Below, one piece after another: positions 1 through 10,867 of a stretch of 64,000 bases of DNA. This stretch comes from Trematomus loennbergii (taxonomy: Eukaryota > Chordata > Actinopteri > Perciformes > Nototheniidae). The translations under genes were made by a program, and so were the position numbers. The stretch lies in contig JAAOOA010000447.1 of the NCBI GenBank assembly GCA_012861695.1, positions 209,001 to 273,000 on the forward strand, in the 5' to 3' direction. Below the pieces are notes generated by a model. It saw only the letters and a list, made by a program, of their open reading frames with translations, was not told the DNA's origin and ran no database searches. The stretch's first letter is position 1, and every line of letters begins with the position of its first letter.

Positions 1-860
1 TCATGTCTATTGGCTCGTTATTGGAGTCCACAGGGAACCAGAAATGTTCCCACACAGCTGATTTCAAAGAAGCAGGTGGGTTCTAGCTCCTGTGTGTTAT
101 CTGAAATCGCCATATTCATTTTTCTTCTTCTTGTATTTTGTTCGTTTTGTTTTCTTCTTGTTCTTCATTTGTTATTTAAGGGCGGCTGGCAAACAGCTTG
201 TAGGCGCAATACCGCCCCCTGGATTATATATAGTGTAATGGATACTGCCCTGAGTGACAGACTTTTTTCCCACTCATAAAAAAAGGCGTATTCGTCGTGT
301 GACTGCATGAACCGTGACGGTTCAGGACGAATACGGATACCGCTACACCTCTAGTATAAATCGATCTGTATTGCCGATGTGTGAACAGACTGTAATTAAA
401 ATGTAAAACTTAAACGTTCTCGAGTGTCCTATATCAGCTGCTCTCTATGTAAAGGACTTGTGAAGACGTGAAGTTTATCTACAAAGTGCCTGTCCTCTCT
501 TCAGCTGCCCTACAGCCAGCAGTGTGAAGCTAATGTAAAAACATCTGTCTTTATTGGATAACAGCGAGTTCATGCAGACTCCGGTCTGATCTGGCCGGTT
601 AAGTGCTGAGCTTTCTGTTTGCAGATTTAAGTTACAGTTAGCTCGCTAATGTTACCGTAGCAAAAATACTACCTGAGCTGATAGTTGACTAGCTTACAGT
701 ACATCGAAAATAACTAACAGTTGCTTTCTACTAGCCCAGAGCAACATGTTAACTGTAAGCTAAGCTAAGGTTAGCTAGCTAGCTGTTGGTTGCTTCCAGG
801 GGTTGTGGGTACTGTAAGCTAGGAAAGGCTAACTCCTAGATTCCACCGGGTCCGTCTGCG
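1..860. other. intergenic, no gene seen
   Basis: I see no coding region here. The stretch near 350-430 resembles 17165-17240 (a shared sequence around 'ctgtattgc' and 'gtgaacagactgtaat'), so it is part of a dispersed repeat. A GCTAGCTA-rich stretch lies at about 745-790. Confidence 0.5.
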
Positions 861-861
861 G

Positions 862-908
862 CGCGTTACGGGCGCGTTACGGGCGCGTTGCGGGCGCGTT
901 ACGGCTGC
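862..908. repeat. short GC-rich tandem repeat
   Basis: About four copies of an 11-bp unit close to 'gcgcgttacgg' with one variant. Related CG-rich motifs follow to about 1070. The high CpG density contrasts with the AT-rich surroundings. Confidence 0.7.
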
Positions 909-1510
909 GCCGCGGTGCTCACGGCGATCACGGCCACTCTAGTCAATGGGTGCTATTCCACCACACGCGGCGCGTTACGGCTCAGAAGCGTCCCAGAAGC
1001 GGCTCGGCGCAGGGCTCCTCTAAAATTAGGATCGAATCCTATATCGCGGCGCAGCCGTAACGTAAGGTCGGGCAGGCAGGAAGTGGAACCTTCAGAGCAT
1101 ATATAGCATATATATATAGATATATACACACACACAAACTCATTTTGCAGACCCTATCCCTCCGTAGTCTTTCAAGTAGGAGGAGAAATGCCAGCGTTCT
1201 CCTCCGGTTTACAGGCACTGTGTAAATTATATATATAGAATAATTATGGCATTTTTTTTTACCACTAAAATACAGCAACACGTCTTTGATTCATGTCGTT
1301 TATAACTGGAATATTACAGTTATTATTAACTTTGTCTGTACAAAGTAGCCTGTCCAGGAAATATGCCCAAATCAACAAAAACTGCGAGCCGGCAGGCAAG
1401 ACGCTCCGCTTCTGAAATGCTTCTGAAACGCGCCTGGTAGGGTATGACGCCGGAGGAGGCCGGACCAAAACCGCAACGCGGCGCAGACGGACACGGTGGA
1501 ATCTAGGTCT

Positions 1511-2566
1511 GTTATTTTCATTTCCTCGCTCGTCGGTCCTCGGTCTCACCGGAAGTTGATTTGTCTGCGCCATCTTGAGTAGCGTCCCATGGCGCTTATT
1601 TCTGCCGGAGGAGCGAGGAGTGAGGAGCGAGGAGCGAGGAGCGATAATGGAGGAGCGAGGAGCGAGGAGCGAGGAGCGATAATGGAGGAGCGATAACCGA
1701 GGTGCAGGTCTCCCTTGAAAAAGAGATCTATGATCTCAATGGGACCATCTGGTTAAATAAAGGTTTGAAATGAACCACCAGACCATCCTCCGATGAAATC
1801 CTCAGAGACTCGCCCCGCCCCCTTACTGTGTATCGCTCACTGATTGGACGATGCAGCGCATGCACTGATCTGATGCTTCTTGACATGAGAGCAGTTTCCC
1901 AGCGGAGTGAAGAAAACACATGAAACTCACGGGACTCACTCCTCAGTTCATACTGTGTTCTGTTTCAATGAATGCATCATTCAGTTACAAATATGTGATC
2001 TATCTGAACAACTAAGTGGACAAAAATCATTTTATTCATTTATTGGAAACATTTTCATGATCGCTTTTTTCGTTTATACATTTTAAGAATGGCGTTTATC
2101 TTTTTTGAGAATGAGTTCTTATTTAATGTATTTGGGTCTACAACAGATGATACAATGTTTGTGTCAGTAAATGTGTACTAACAGAGGCGGGGGTGTTTGT
2201 GAAAACAACGGGGACAGAGCTGCTGTCAGACGATCAGCTGTGCAGCGTCATCACAAACGGACGTGGCTTCACGTGACGCTCCGGAGGAAAGGACGTCCCA
2301 TTGCTCTTAAAACTCATTTCCCTGTTCTCGTTGGTTTCCTTGCGTCTCTCCATGCTTCCTGGTGGGAGGGACTAGACGCAGGGAAACACGCAAGTGAGGG
2401 ACGCAAGGATTCCATTGAATCGACCTGAGATGCAGCCTAGGAGCTGCCACTGAGAAGGCTCTAAGGGAGATGAAGTGGGATCGTTCAGTGAGGTAGGACT
2501 GGAGCCATCTGAGTGCAGTACCTTGAGTCCTGAGGGCAAATGTTATCATGCTGAGTGAACCCACTG
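1511..2566. repeat. dispersed repeat R1, copy a
   Basis: This is one of three long copies of the same roughly 1-kb sequence in the window; the others are at 20391-24658 (interrupted) and 38191-39210. All share the CCGAGG/GGAGCGAGGA-rich start or its remains, the 'gtttcaatgaatgcatcatt' block, the 'gaggcgggggtgtttgtg' block and a hairpin near the right end. This copy lacks about 215 bp that the other two keep, with the break at a repeated TTCGTTTA. I find no open frame conserved across copies, so it looks like a non-coding, non-autonomous element of unknown class. Confidence 0.8.
1608..1697. repeat. GGAGCGA tandem repeat inside R1a
   Basis: Repeats of 'ggagcgagga' with interspersed 'gcgataatgga'. 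A shorter version of the same array occurs in R1c at about 38305-38350. Confidence 0.75.
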
Positions 2567-2569
2567 CCC

Positions 2570-3290
2570 ATTACAACAAATTAAGACGAGTTACAAAAAC
2601 TTCAACTTTAAATAATACTTGTAAACTCTGAATAATCCGTTGCATTAAATTGATAACATGCGTCAGCCTCGGCATTGTATGTAACACGCATGCGGACAAT
2701 GCAAATTAATCCTCTAACGTTAGTCTCTGTCTCAGACGGTCTGTCGCCACCATTTTTGATGCATATTTCATATTTAACGTTAGTTAGTTTTAGGGAAATC
2801 TTTAGCATGTTAGCGAGCTAGCTAGCCAGCCGCGGGTTGGAAATTAAGAGCTGCCCGAGTGAAATAGCGAGTATTTGAAGTAGGGTTGAGACTAAAACTC
2901 GGCTGAAATTAGTATCCGGTACGGATAATGTACTTTTTACAAGTAAAATTATTTTTACGAGAAAAAGTTGGGAGGCAGAGTTTCGTAACATCGTGGGACC
3001 GCCGCGGCAAAATGAATATAATTCAAATGGGCCCACTTTGAAATAAATAAAACATATAGCTGCACCCTAAAAAGCGTTAAAGGTCCCATGTCATGCTTTT
3101 CCGGTTATTACCCGTCCCCTTGTGTGTTATGTAGCTTTCTATGCATGTGAACAGTCTGCAAAGTCACAAACCCTAAAGTACACCCTGTAGGGAGTAAAAC
3201 TCTGGCACAGAAAAGACGTGTCTATGCTGCCCCAGAACGCCTCGTTGGAGATTTTCTTTTTCCATTGTTTTCTTCCGGGAACCAAGTGAC
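2570..3290. other. intergenic, repeat-derived
   Basis: No gene is seen. A block beginning 'ttaaaggtcccatgtcatgc' at about 3078 resembles the sequence at about 10096, which suggests the edge of a dispersed element present twice in the window. Confidence 0.4.
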
Positions 3291-4225
3291 CAGTGACGTG
3301 CGGTGAGGTTCATGGCTGGTGAGGCACTGACTCACTGAGTCAGATTTACAAATATTATATTTTGACCTTAATCGAAATATTCGGTTATTTTCAAAAGCTT
3401 TTTTAGTCTGATGCTTCGATTCATTTTAAACAGACCGTTCAACAAAAGGATACCCACAATCTAAATATTGGATTGTTCTTTCTTAGTAAGATCCCATTTC
3501 ATTAGAATTGTGGTCTTACCTTGACTTGAAGATGAAGTCCATGCTATCCTTCTGGACAACAATCTCTATTACTGTTTTGTAAAAGTCCTCCTTATCTTCC
3601 TGTAGTTTCAAAAGTCTAGTTTGTTGTTTGCGTCTACCGTCTCTGCGTAGAATAACAGTAGCAACAAGAACCTGTGGGCTCACGTGCGCCCCCTGCAGTG
3701 CGGCAGAGGTTATGGCTGCCTCTCCTGGTGCTTTTTTCATGCCGTTGTACGATGAGACCAGCGAGTCTAAATATCATATATACTTGAAATAAGTTATTTA
3801 GAGACTATGGATGGCGAGGATAAATGTAATAAAGGGATCTACAAACATTACATTGGTGACCTACAGTGAGATGGGAACAGGCATGCGCTTAGGGCCCGCT
3901 TTCCAGACAGTTTCTGTGGGGTGACGCATTCTGAGGTGAGGCAGAGCTCATCTGTGCCTCACCTCACCCCACAGTAACTGGCTGGAGCGCGCTCACAAAA
4001 TAAGTGCCTGCGCTAAATTAGTGCCCGCGTTCCAGCAAGTTACTGTGGGCTTACGTGAGGCAGAGCTCGTCCCTGCCTCACTTCTCATCGCTCCCGTAGC
4101 GGAGCTCGGCAAATTAGCTGAGTTTGACTATAAAAAGCGATTGGAATCAAACAGAAATCACACTGACAACACAGATCAGTGGAGACATTTTATTATTATT
4201 ACTAAATGCTCTGCCTCCCCTGCCT
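3291..4225. mobile_element. probable DNA-transposon remnant, class uncertain
   Basis: The left edge reads 'cagtgacgtgcggtgaggtt', which looks like a hAT-type terminus (CAG start, GC-rich inverted repeat). Tandem-like GGCAGAGCTC and TGCCTCAC blocks at about 3930-4090 occur in both orientations and suggest subterminal repeats. The right end appears to have been joined to the Tc1 remnant that follows. No complete transposase is seen. Assignment rests on terminus style only. Confidence 0.35.
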
Positions 4226-4232
4226 CTCCACC

Positions 4233-4612
4233 ATGGGCAAGACTAAAGAGCTGTCTAAGGACCTCAGGGGCAAGATTGTAGACCTGCACCAGGCTGGGAT
4301 CGGCTACAAGACCATCAGAAAGCAGCTTGGTGAGAAGGAGACAACTGTTGGTGCCATTCATCAGAAATGGAAGAAACACAAAATGAGCATCAATCGCCCT
4401 CGCTCTGGGGCTCCACACAAGATCTGGCCCTGTGGGGTATTGATGATCATGAGAGAATCCTGCAGCGCCCGCAAGGTCCCCCTGATCAAGAAGGCACATA
4501 CATACATACATACATACATACATACATACATACATACATACATACATACATACATACATACATACATACATACATACATACATACATACAGGCCCGTCTG
4601 AAGTTTGACAAG
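4233..4612 (+). pseudogene. Tc1-like transposase remnant, copy 1
   Basis: The frame begins [20 protein letters not shown] and continues with the paired helix-turn-helix region of Tc1/mariner transposases (about the first 75 residues), including the basic linker region. It then jumps from the MIMRE region to [14 protein letters not shown], so roughly 110 bp of the normal coding region are missing compared with copy 2 at 61310. At the AH codons a CATA microsatellite has expanded, and the frame resumes with QARLKFD before losing similarity. The catalytic DDE core is absent. It is a dead fragment. Confidence 0.88.
4494..4590. repeat. (CATA)n microsatellite within the transposase remnant
   Basis: About 24 uninterrupted copies of CATA. 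They lie exactly where an Ala-His-x-Gln-Ala stretch of the Tc1 transposase would be coded, so the array probably grew from a short 'cacatacag'-like seed. Long open frames on both strands across it are artefacts of the repeat. Confidence 0.95.
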
Positions 4613-4739
4613 ATGAGGTATTTGAAGTGCACTTCAAAGGATCGAGTGCCTCCGTTTTGGAGATGATTGGACAACCTTTGGTTCTTTGACGTTTTTAGGA
4701 CTGAAGCCTGACAAACAGCTCAAAACTTGCTCTGATTTG

Positions 4740-4868
4740 CATGAAATCTGCGGCTATGTATTTGAAGTGTACTGTACACTTTAAAACTGAAGAGCAGGAT
4801 CTCGGGTATTTGAAACGTACATGACTGAGTCTCCATAATGCATTGAGACAGGGAGGTGACACTTGGAC
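4740..4868. repeat. dispersed repeat shared with 62030-62140
   Basis: Both loci carry 'ctcgggtatttgaa' followed by 'aatgcattgagacag' and 'aggtgacac' in the same order and near the same spacing. In both cases the block lies 3' of a Tc1 transposase remnant, so the two may have moved as one composite repeat. Confidence 0.6.
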
Positions 4869-4869
4869 T

Positions 4870-5622
4870 GAGGAAATCCTTTTTGGCTCACCATCAGACT
4901 CCCATAAAGTCCCCATTGTCATCCATACAGATGAAATCAAGCAGGGAGTTTCATACAAATACTTGGGTGTAATGATTGACCATCTGCTGTCATGGAAGGA
5001 GCACATTGAATATCTGTGCAAAAGGACAAAACTAAGAATTTATTTTCTACGCCGTCTTAGGTCTTTTGGGGCGAGCAGAGAAATTCTTCTGTTGTTCTTT
5101 ACTTCTGTGATCATGTCCATTCTACAGTACTGCAATACTACCTGGTACAAATGTTTGACAGCAGCTTTAAAATCAAAACTGCTCCACCTGTTAAAAATCT
5201 GCTCAAAGATTGTTGGTCAACCCTGCCAGAGACTCTATGACTCAGCCTGTCATAACAACCTAGTGAGGCTGTCCAACAACATCATCTCTGACCCAAAGCA
5301 TGTTCTGAACAGTGAATATGAACTGCTACCATCTAATCGGAGATACAGGGTCCCACGATTCAATAAGGTCAGACTGAAGCACTCCTTTGTGCATCAGTCA
5401 ATCCTCTCAGTAAATACAGAGCTGATCCCAGATCAGATGCACGCTGAAGGCTCTTTGAGCATCTCTCACTGATTGTGCTGTTATGCTAAATGTTTGTTGT
5501 TTGTGTTTCATGTATTTGTGTCTGGATATTTGTCTATGTTGGTGTTGGACATGGAGCTGCTGTGACGCAAGACACATTTCAGACTTGGTCTAATAAAGTA
5601 ATATCGTATTGTATCGTATCGT
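4870..5622 (+). mobile_element. 5'-truncated non-LTR retrotransposon fragment
   Basis: An open frame to 5472 codes the region after the reverse-transcriptase catalytic core of a LINE. Visible blocks are YKYLGVMID, the LRRLRSFG region, a YCNTTWY block and a final LLPSNRRYRVPR block, in the order usual for the thumb and C-terminal region of fish LINEs. After the stop, a short 3' UTR ends in 'taataaagtaatatcg' with TATCG-like tail repeats to about 5622, as expected of a LINE 3' end. The RT catalytic motif itself is not present. The clade is uncertain. Confidence 0.8.
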
Positions 5623-5627
5623 AAAAG

Positions 5628-5935
5628 CTGCCTCAGTGATTTTGGTCCTGACCCTGGGGACGATGAGTAAACCTGCCCCGATGATCTGAGAGCTCTGGGT
5701 GGCTCGTTACAGAGCAGCATATCAGACATGTATTCTGGTCCCAATCCATTGAGTGCTTTGTAAGTTAAAAGTAAGATTTTGAAGTGTGTTCTTTCTTTTA
5801 TTGGAAGCCAGTGCAGAGCTTTGAGAGCTGGGGTGATGAGCTTAAATCTTCTGGTTTTGGTGAGGACTCTGGTGGCAGCGTTCTGGATGTGTTGCAGCGG
5901 TCTGTAAAAACACTGTTGCAGTAATCAAGTCTGCT
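5628..5935 (-). mobile_element. L2-like LINE fragment, minus strand
   Basis: On the minus strand this reads HWLP, KALNGLGPEYMSDMLL and ALRSSG blocks. These match the C-terminal part of the LINE at 29037-31452, which has KALNGLGPKYISDLLL and SLRSSGTG. Single-base shifts break the frame. It abuts the 3' tail of the preceding LINE directly. Confidence 0.75.
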
Positions 5936-5974
5936 TCTATCATAACCGGACTCTTACTGTGAGTTACAGCTTAC

Positions 5975-6082
5975 CTCTGATCAGCAGATGGAGGTCGTCC
6001 TTTAAAGTTTATGAAGTCGTCCTTCGAGTTGTCGCTCTTGAAGGACAGACAGCTGGGAGAGTCTGGTCTCTGCTGCTGGACC
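5975..6082 (-). pseudogene. stray NLR N-terminal exon, copy 1
   Basis: A 108-bp exon-like block on the minus strand, preceded by a CAG acceptor and followed by a GTAAGC donor. In the frame with one leading base it reads [20 protein letters not shown] and ends RPPSADQ. This is the short PSC-x-S-x-KSD type exon that precedes the NACHT region in fish NLR genes, and it matches the copy at 63544-63651. The KSDRSM core is changed to KSDNSK. No other NLR exon lies next to it, so it is probably an orphan. Confidence 0.72.
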
Positions 6083-6202
6083 CTGAAACAGCAACAGATG
6101 AATGTGCATGTGTGACATGTTTAAAAAGATCAACTAATAAGATCACAGATGTGTGAGTGAGGAAGTCCGTGGATTGGTCAATTTGGACCAATCAGCTGGG
6201 GC

Positions 6203-7100
6203 TTAACGTAACGGCTCCGCGGACGTAACGTAACGGCTCCACGGATTGGTCCATTTCGTTCCGGGTACAGCATGACATCATGCCGTACCCGGAAGTTTTT
6301 CTGACATAAATGAGATTTAAATACAGAACAAGACCGACTGACTCTATTAGAGTGAACCTAAGTGGGTCCAGCAGACCCCTCTGTGGTGGACTCCATGCAG
6401 TGCCAGTCCTCTCACTGACTGTAAAAAAGAGTGAATGCACTTATTTTACACATGTGCCATAAGATGCTTGTAAGGTGGTGATTAAGGTGAAGTACTCACT
6501 ATGTGGGCCATAATAATATCTGAGAAACTGTCGTTTTCTTGGACCTTGATGTGAAGTAAATATTTTTGATGAGCTTTGGGTATTGCAATTTCACACGTGT
6601 ACACAAGTAGCTTAATTCAACTGATGAGGGCTGTGTGAATAAATGTAAGCGATGTGATGCAAGTAGCTCTTGGCCACTTTTTTCAAAGTAGCTCTCAGAT
6701 GAAGAAAGGTTGGAGACCCCTGTCTTAGATAGATGCTGTCTAACGAGAAAGGGTTTGGACTCTACTGAAGAAGCTTTGCATGTTTCTCACCTGCTGTACT
6801 TTTGGTAATGCAATTGACTAGAGTAAAGTTCTTCCTAAGGAAACACCGCTCTCACTCTCCTGATTATTTGTCCCATTTATCAGGCCGTAAAACAAGCTGG
6901 AGAAAAACTGCTGAAAAACATGCTGGACAAGACTTCATACCAGTTTTATTCTATCATAACCGGACTCTTACTGTGAGTTACAGCTTACTTCTGATCAGCA
7001 GATGGAGGTCGTCCTTTAAAGTCTATGAAGTCGTCCTTCGAGTTGTCGCTCTTTAGGGACAGACAGCTGGGAGAGTCTGGTCTCTGCTGCTGGACCCTGA
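6203..7100. repeat. duplicated segment, copy A
   Basis: About 0.9 kb that reappears in the same orientation at 16169-17095. It starts with 22-bp repeats of TAACGGCTCCGCGGACGTAA type (two here, four in copy B), has a middle part with a hAT-like 'gttggagacccctg' end at about 6711, and finishes with an NLR-type exon. Compared with copy B most differences are single bases in homopolymer runs. Confidence 0.85.
6989..7096 (-). pseudogene. stray NLR N-terminal exon, copy 2
   Basis: A second 108-bp exon with an intact CAG acceptor and GTAAGC donor, reading LSLKSDNSKDDF and ending RPPSADQ. The flanks match copy 1 for about 60 bp on the acceptor side ('gatgaatgtgcatgtgtgac'), so the exon was duplicated together with its intron edges. 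Confidence 0.72.
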
Positions 7101-7162
7101 ACAGATGAATGTGCATGTGTGACATGTTTAAAAAGATCAACTAATAAGATCATACTTTATAT

Positions 7163-9260
7163 CAGGCGCACCGGATTCATTTTAGAAGTGGGGGGGCCAA
7201 AAAAGTGCGTGTGTATGGCCCAATCCCAAACCACGCCCTACACACTCCCCCTCCGTGACGGAGTGAACTCCGTGGAGTGACACATGAGGCCTCTCCGGCA
7301 GAAACAGGAAATGCCGTAACTGTATATAACAACGGTTTCAAATCAGCATCTCTTTGACAAAAAATGTAAATTAATAACTCAAATAAAACTCCAAACATCT
7401 TTAATTGTGTTACTTTTTTGTAAAGCTCTTTTAGTTTTAAACCTGATGTTTATAAGCTTCTTAGTTTTTGCAACAGTCTGTAAATATACACAACTTTATA
7501 ATAAAATGCACACATTGACCTTTTTCTAGACTAAACACAGGTAGCCTATGATCCTAAGTTAAAAACATATGAGGTTATCATGAGGTTGTTAACATCGCAG
7601 TTTATCAGTGGGTTATTGATTCTGCGTCAGTCTTAGGACAGTCATACATTCCTATGAAGTCTTCATGGACAACATAATCAGCCTCTTCATGGAGGCTTGG
7701 GCACTTTTTCCAGTTATTAACTCCGGTATTAACAAAGCTATCATCTCCACATTTTGAGAAAGTTACAAGCCGTTTGACAGCAAATCTGCATATTTCACAG
7801 AAGGCCCGTTTAGTGGTTTTGCAAATAATTAACCACTCTCTGTTTTTGTACCATTCTGCGTTGAAGTACCTTTCTCTTTGCCCAGACGATCTAGCGGTCT
7901 CCTTTTTTTCGACAGTTAGCTGTACAGCTTTACCCGCCTCAATGTCCCGACAACAAACCTCCATGCAGTCGGAACCAGCCTGTTTCGGTTCAACGACGGC
8001 GGCGGGGGTGGCGGCGGCGGTTTTGACAGTCTCTGCGGCCGCAGAGCTGCTGCTTTTGGGTTCATCTGGCTTCGCTGGTTCTATGATTGATGAAGGTCCA
8101 GGCTCCGGAGAAGGATGTCAGGGATGTGACCTTCCAGTTGTTAAATGTAAGTTTAGATTGACTGTATTTAGTTTTCTTCTGCGCTGGTTCTTCTGACTGT
8201 TTGCAAGTGTATCTATTCTTTCTATCTGGTTAACGGCTGACACACACAGAACAACGTAACAAATAAACTAAACAACGTAACAAATAAACAAATCTAAGCT
8301 TTTTATTGGTTGTAATTTACATGGATACATTTGAATGGGTTAAAATGTACATATTCTTCCTGTTATGTCTGCCTGCTTTATTTTACCTAATGCAAACCTG
8401 CTCCATCGAAATCAGTGCATTGACCCGAAGACACATTTTGAGTTGTATACACTGTTGGAAAGAGGAGATTCCTAGCTTTCTAATGATATCAGGATTGTTT
8501 TTGTACTCCAAATATTAAGCAAAATATGTCACATTATATAATGACTGTTACAGAGTCATCATTTTGAGAAAAAGGCCTTTAAAGTTTCCTCTTCTCTGGA
8601 AGCGGAGCAAATGATCAAAAACGGAGGGAAGATATTTTCGTTTGGATTACTGGTCTGGGGGAAGCCCGCGAGTGTGTGTGTGTGTATACGTGTGTGTGTT
8701 TGTGTATTTTTGCGTTTGTGTGTATTGTGTTTGTTTCCCGGGGAAAACACTCACGAGAAACACCGGCTGTTGTTATGCTGCTGTGACGTTACGTTACTCC
8801 GTTCTCCGCTTGTAATTATGCCGTTACAAGCTTCAAAGTTGTATTTATCATCTGAATTTGCCGAAACAAGTTTAATATTCTGAAAGCCAAGACTTTGTTT
8901 ATTTGAAATCAGATGAAAACAAACTGTAACGGACCCTGCCGTGTTATCTATGATTACTATACGCCTTACATTCATAATTTCAGCAGAGGGAGGGGAAGCG
9001 GCGCTGTGGAACAGCAGAGTGGCGAGTGAGAGCTTTACAAGCTTCAAAAATGCCTGTAGCTAATGAGATTGAATATAACAATAAAAAATAACAAAATATA
9101 CACAGCTAGATCAGATCGCGTTTTAGATGCGACTTTAGAGTAGAGGGGAATTATTGAAACGGGATTTGTACAGTGTTCCGCGGCATCCGCCGCTGCGAAA
9201 ATGTGGGCTCAAAAGTGGGGGGCCAATGGCCCCCTGGCCCCCCTGCTTCCGGCGCCCTTG
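7163..9260 (-). mobile_element. hAT element with ZMYM1-like N-terminal coding
   Basis: The element begins CAGGCGC and ends GCGCCCTTG and is flanked by a perfect 8-bp direct repeat, CTTTATAT (7155-7162 and 9261-9268), which is the hAT signature. The subterminal regions are G-rich on the left and C-rich on the right, forming an imperfect inverted repeat. Inside, on the minus strand, is part of a transposase gene (7605-8121). The RNase-H-like catalytic domain and dimerisation domain are not visible, so it is an internally deleted, probably non-autonomous copy. Confidence 0.85.
7605..8121 (-). pseudogene. hAT transposase N-terminus with TTF-type zinc finger
   Basis: From about 8121 downward the minus strand is open. 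First comes a low-complexity Pro/Ser/Ala-rich leader, then from 7964 MEVCCRDIEAGKAVQ, followed by RYFNAEWYKNREWL, a CEICRFAVKR block and GVNNWKKCPSLHEE. The F-x-x-x-WY-x-x-x-x-WL and C-x-x-C pattern followed by a W-x-K block is the TTF-type zinc finger of ZMYM1-like hAT proteins, which binds transposon DNA. The frame stops shortly after. Upstream of 8121 there is a stop, so the start codon or an acceptor lies near there. Confidence 0.72.
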
Positions 9261-9269
9261 CTTTATATA

Positions 9270-10170
9270 CATGCAGGGGTTAACTAAAACCCTGATCCAA
9301 CTCTTCATCCAGGATCCTCAGATCGATTGCTTTTGTCTCCACCCACATATCTGGAGACTCGCAGTGTTGCAGTTCTCGCTGAGGAAAACTACTTTAACTC
9401 TCGGATGTTTTTGTCCCATTTATCAGATATGTTATGTTGTGTCAAGTCTTGGACCTTCTCAATATAACTATAATGACTGAATGTTATTGAATTACAGTTT
9501 CCAGATATTAGAAGAGGCCCATGAGTCTCTTTGCTAATTATCAATGGTCTTTGCAATTATCAGCAGATGTACCCATGTTAAGTAAATTGGCAAAGGTCAG
9601 AGGAAGTCCAAGAGAGGTCTTCCTCAGATATAATACAGTTAGAGTCTAAAGTTAGTGCTTCATATCCAGCATGCATTAGCTAAGAAACAATAAGGATGTT
9701 GGTGTGTTAGTTAATGTAAAGAAAAGTGTGTGCGTTCATGTGCAAACATAGGATATGTTTTGTTAATTGGGAAATTCATATCCTGCAAGACTCCTAAAGA
9801 CGTCATGAGATAATGTCCTTTCGACATCTGGAACATGTCCAAGTTTAGGAGACCTGACAATGTTCGTGTGTTAGCTGTATGTTCAAGTGTATGTTCGTGT
9901 GTGTTTTACATGTATAAAGTGTAAGAAATTAAAATCAATGTTTAATGACGTAATTTAATTTAAACATACAGTAAGCTTAAAACTGTTTTATTGTGAAAAC
10001 ATTTCTGGTTAGCATTCGTCTGAGGCTAACGTTGATGCTAAAGTTTATTTTGGAAAGCTTTACCGGAAGAAGTCTCCGGATATCAACAGTGAGCTTAAAG
10101 GGCCCATGTCATGGCCCTTTCCACTGATCATATTTCCATTGTTGAGGTCTACTAGAATAGATTTATATTG
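9270..10170. other. intergenic, no gene seen
   Basis: No coding region is recognised. A short block at about 9405-9430 ('gtcccatttatcag') recurs at 6869 and 16866. A repeat edge 'taaagggcccatgtcatgg' lies at about 10096. Confidence 0.45.
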
Positions 10171-10178
10171 TGCATTTT

Positions 10179-10423
10179 TCCAAACTCACATTGGTTTCTC
10201 ATACAGCATCTCTCCAAACTCACATTGGTTTCTCATACAGCATCTCTCCAAACTCACATTGGTTTCTCAAACAGCATCTCTCCAAACTCACATTGGTTTC
10301 TCATACAGCATCTCTCCAACCTCACATTGGTTTCTCATACAGCATCTCTCCAAACTCACATTGGTTTCTCATACAGCATCTCTCCAAACTCACATTGGTT
10401 TCTCAAACAGCATCTCTCCAAAC
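10179..10423. repeat. 34-bp minisatellite, left part
   Basis: About seven copies of a 34-bp unit (CCAAACTCACATTGG, then TTTCTCATACAGC, then ATCTCT). The array is cut by the Gypsy element and continues at 15691. The period is not a multiple of three, so all three frames look open in turn; no protein is implied. Confidence 0.95.
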
Positions 10424-10851
10424 TGTTGTGCACCGACAGAAATGCTAGAGAGATGCATGTTATTTACGTTTGCTTTCTCTCATTCCAGGCTTCCTGATTA
10501 TTTTCACCTGTGTCTCCTGTGCTCATCAATGTCAGCCCCGCCCTGATTGGTCCACCTGTGTCTAGTTACCCTGTGCTTATATTCCCCTGTCTCCCAAGTG
10601 TTCTTTGTCAGTTCGTATTGTCTCTTGCTATGGTCAGGTCTATGCTCTTGTGCTCTTGTAAAGTTTGATTCCTCACTACGTGAGCGCTTTCATTTTGTTC
10701 CTCTATTTTTGTCATCTCGGTTAGAGATTTGATAGTTACCTTTTTTGTTGTTCATTGCTGTATTTGGAAAATAAAGTATCTTACAAGTACTTACCTCTGT
10801 CTCCCGGGTCGTGCAATGGGTCCTACATCCTAAGTGTCTGAGTTCGTAACA
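10424..10851 (+). repeat. 5' LTR of the sushi-type element
   Basis: Starts TGTTGTGCACCG and ends GTTCGTAACA. It contains a TATATT box at 10578-10583 and an AATAAAG polyadenylation signal near 10769. Against the 3' LTR it lacks five bases, each one base out of a homopolymer run (two C runs and three T runs), with no substitutions seen. Confidence 0.95.
10578..10616 (+). promoter_or_regulatory. LTR promoter TATA box and predicted transcript start
   Basis: TATATT at 10578-10583 lies 29 bp upstream of GTCAGTTCGT (10607-10616). The latter is the exact reverse complement of the sequence just after the LTR, which in self-priming elements marks the 5' end of the mRNA. The spacing is what a TATA-directed start would give, so R probably begins at about 10607. 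Confidence 0.7.
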
Positions 10852-10853
10852 GA

Positions 10854-10863
10854 ACGAACTGAC
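10854..10863 (+). other. self-priming primer-binding site
   Basis: ACGAACTGAC, two bases after the 5' LTR, is perfectly complementary to GTCAGTTCGT at 10607-10616. There is no tRNA-type PBS (no TGG start). Elements of the Tf1/sushi group prime reverse transcription from a fold-back of their own mRNA 5' end, and this arrangement fits that mechanism. Confidence 0.75.
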
Positions 10864-10867
10864 CATT

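Noticed and set aside
1265..1573. 102-residue minus-strand frame MAQTNQLPVRPRTDERG
   Set aside because: Lies across the R1 edge; the equivalent frame in R1c differs and breaks, so it is not conserved.
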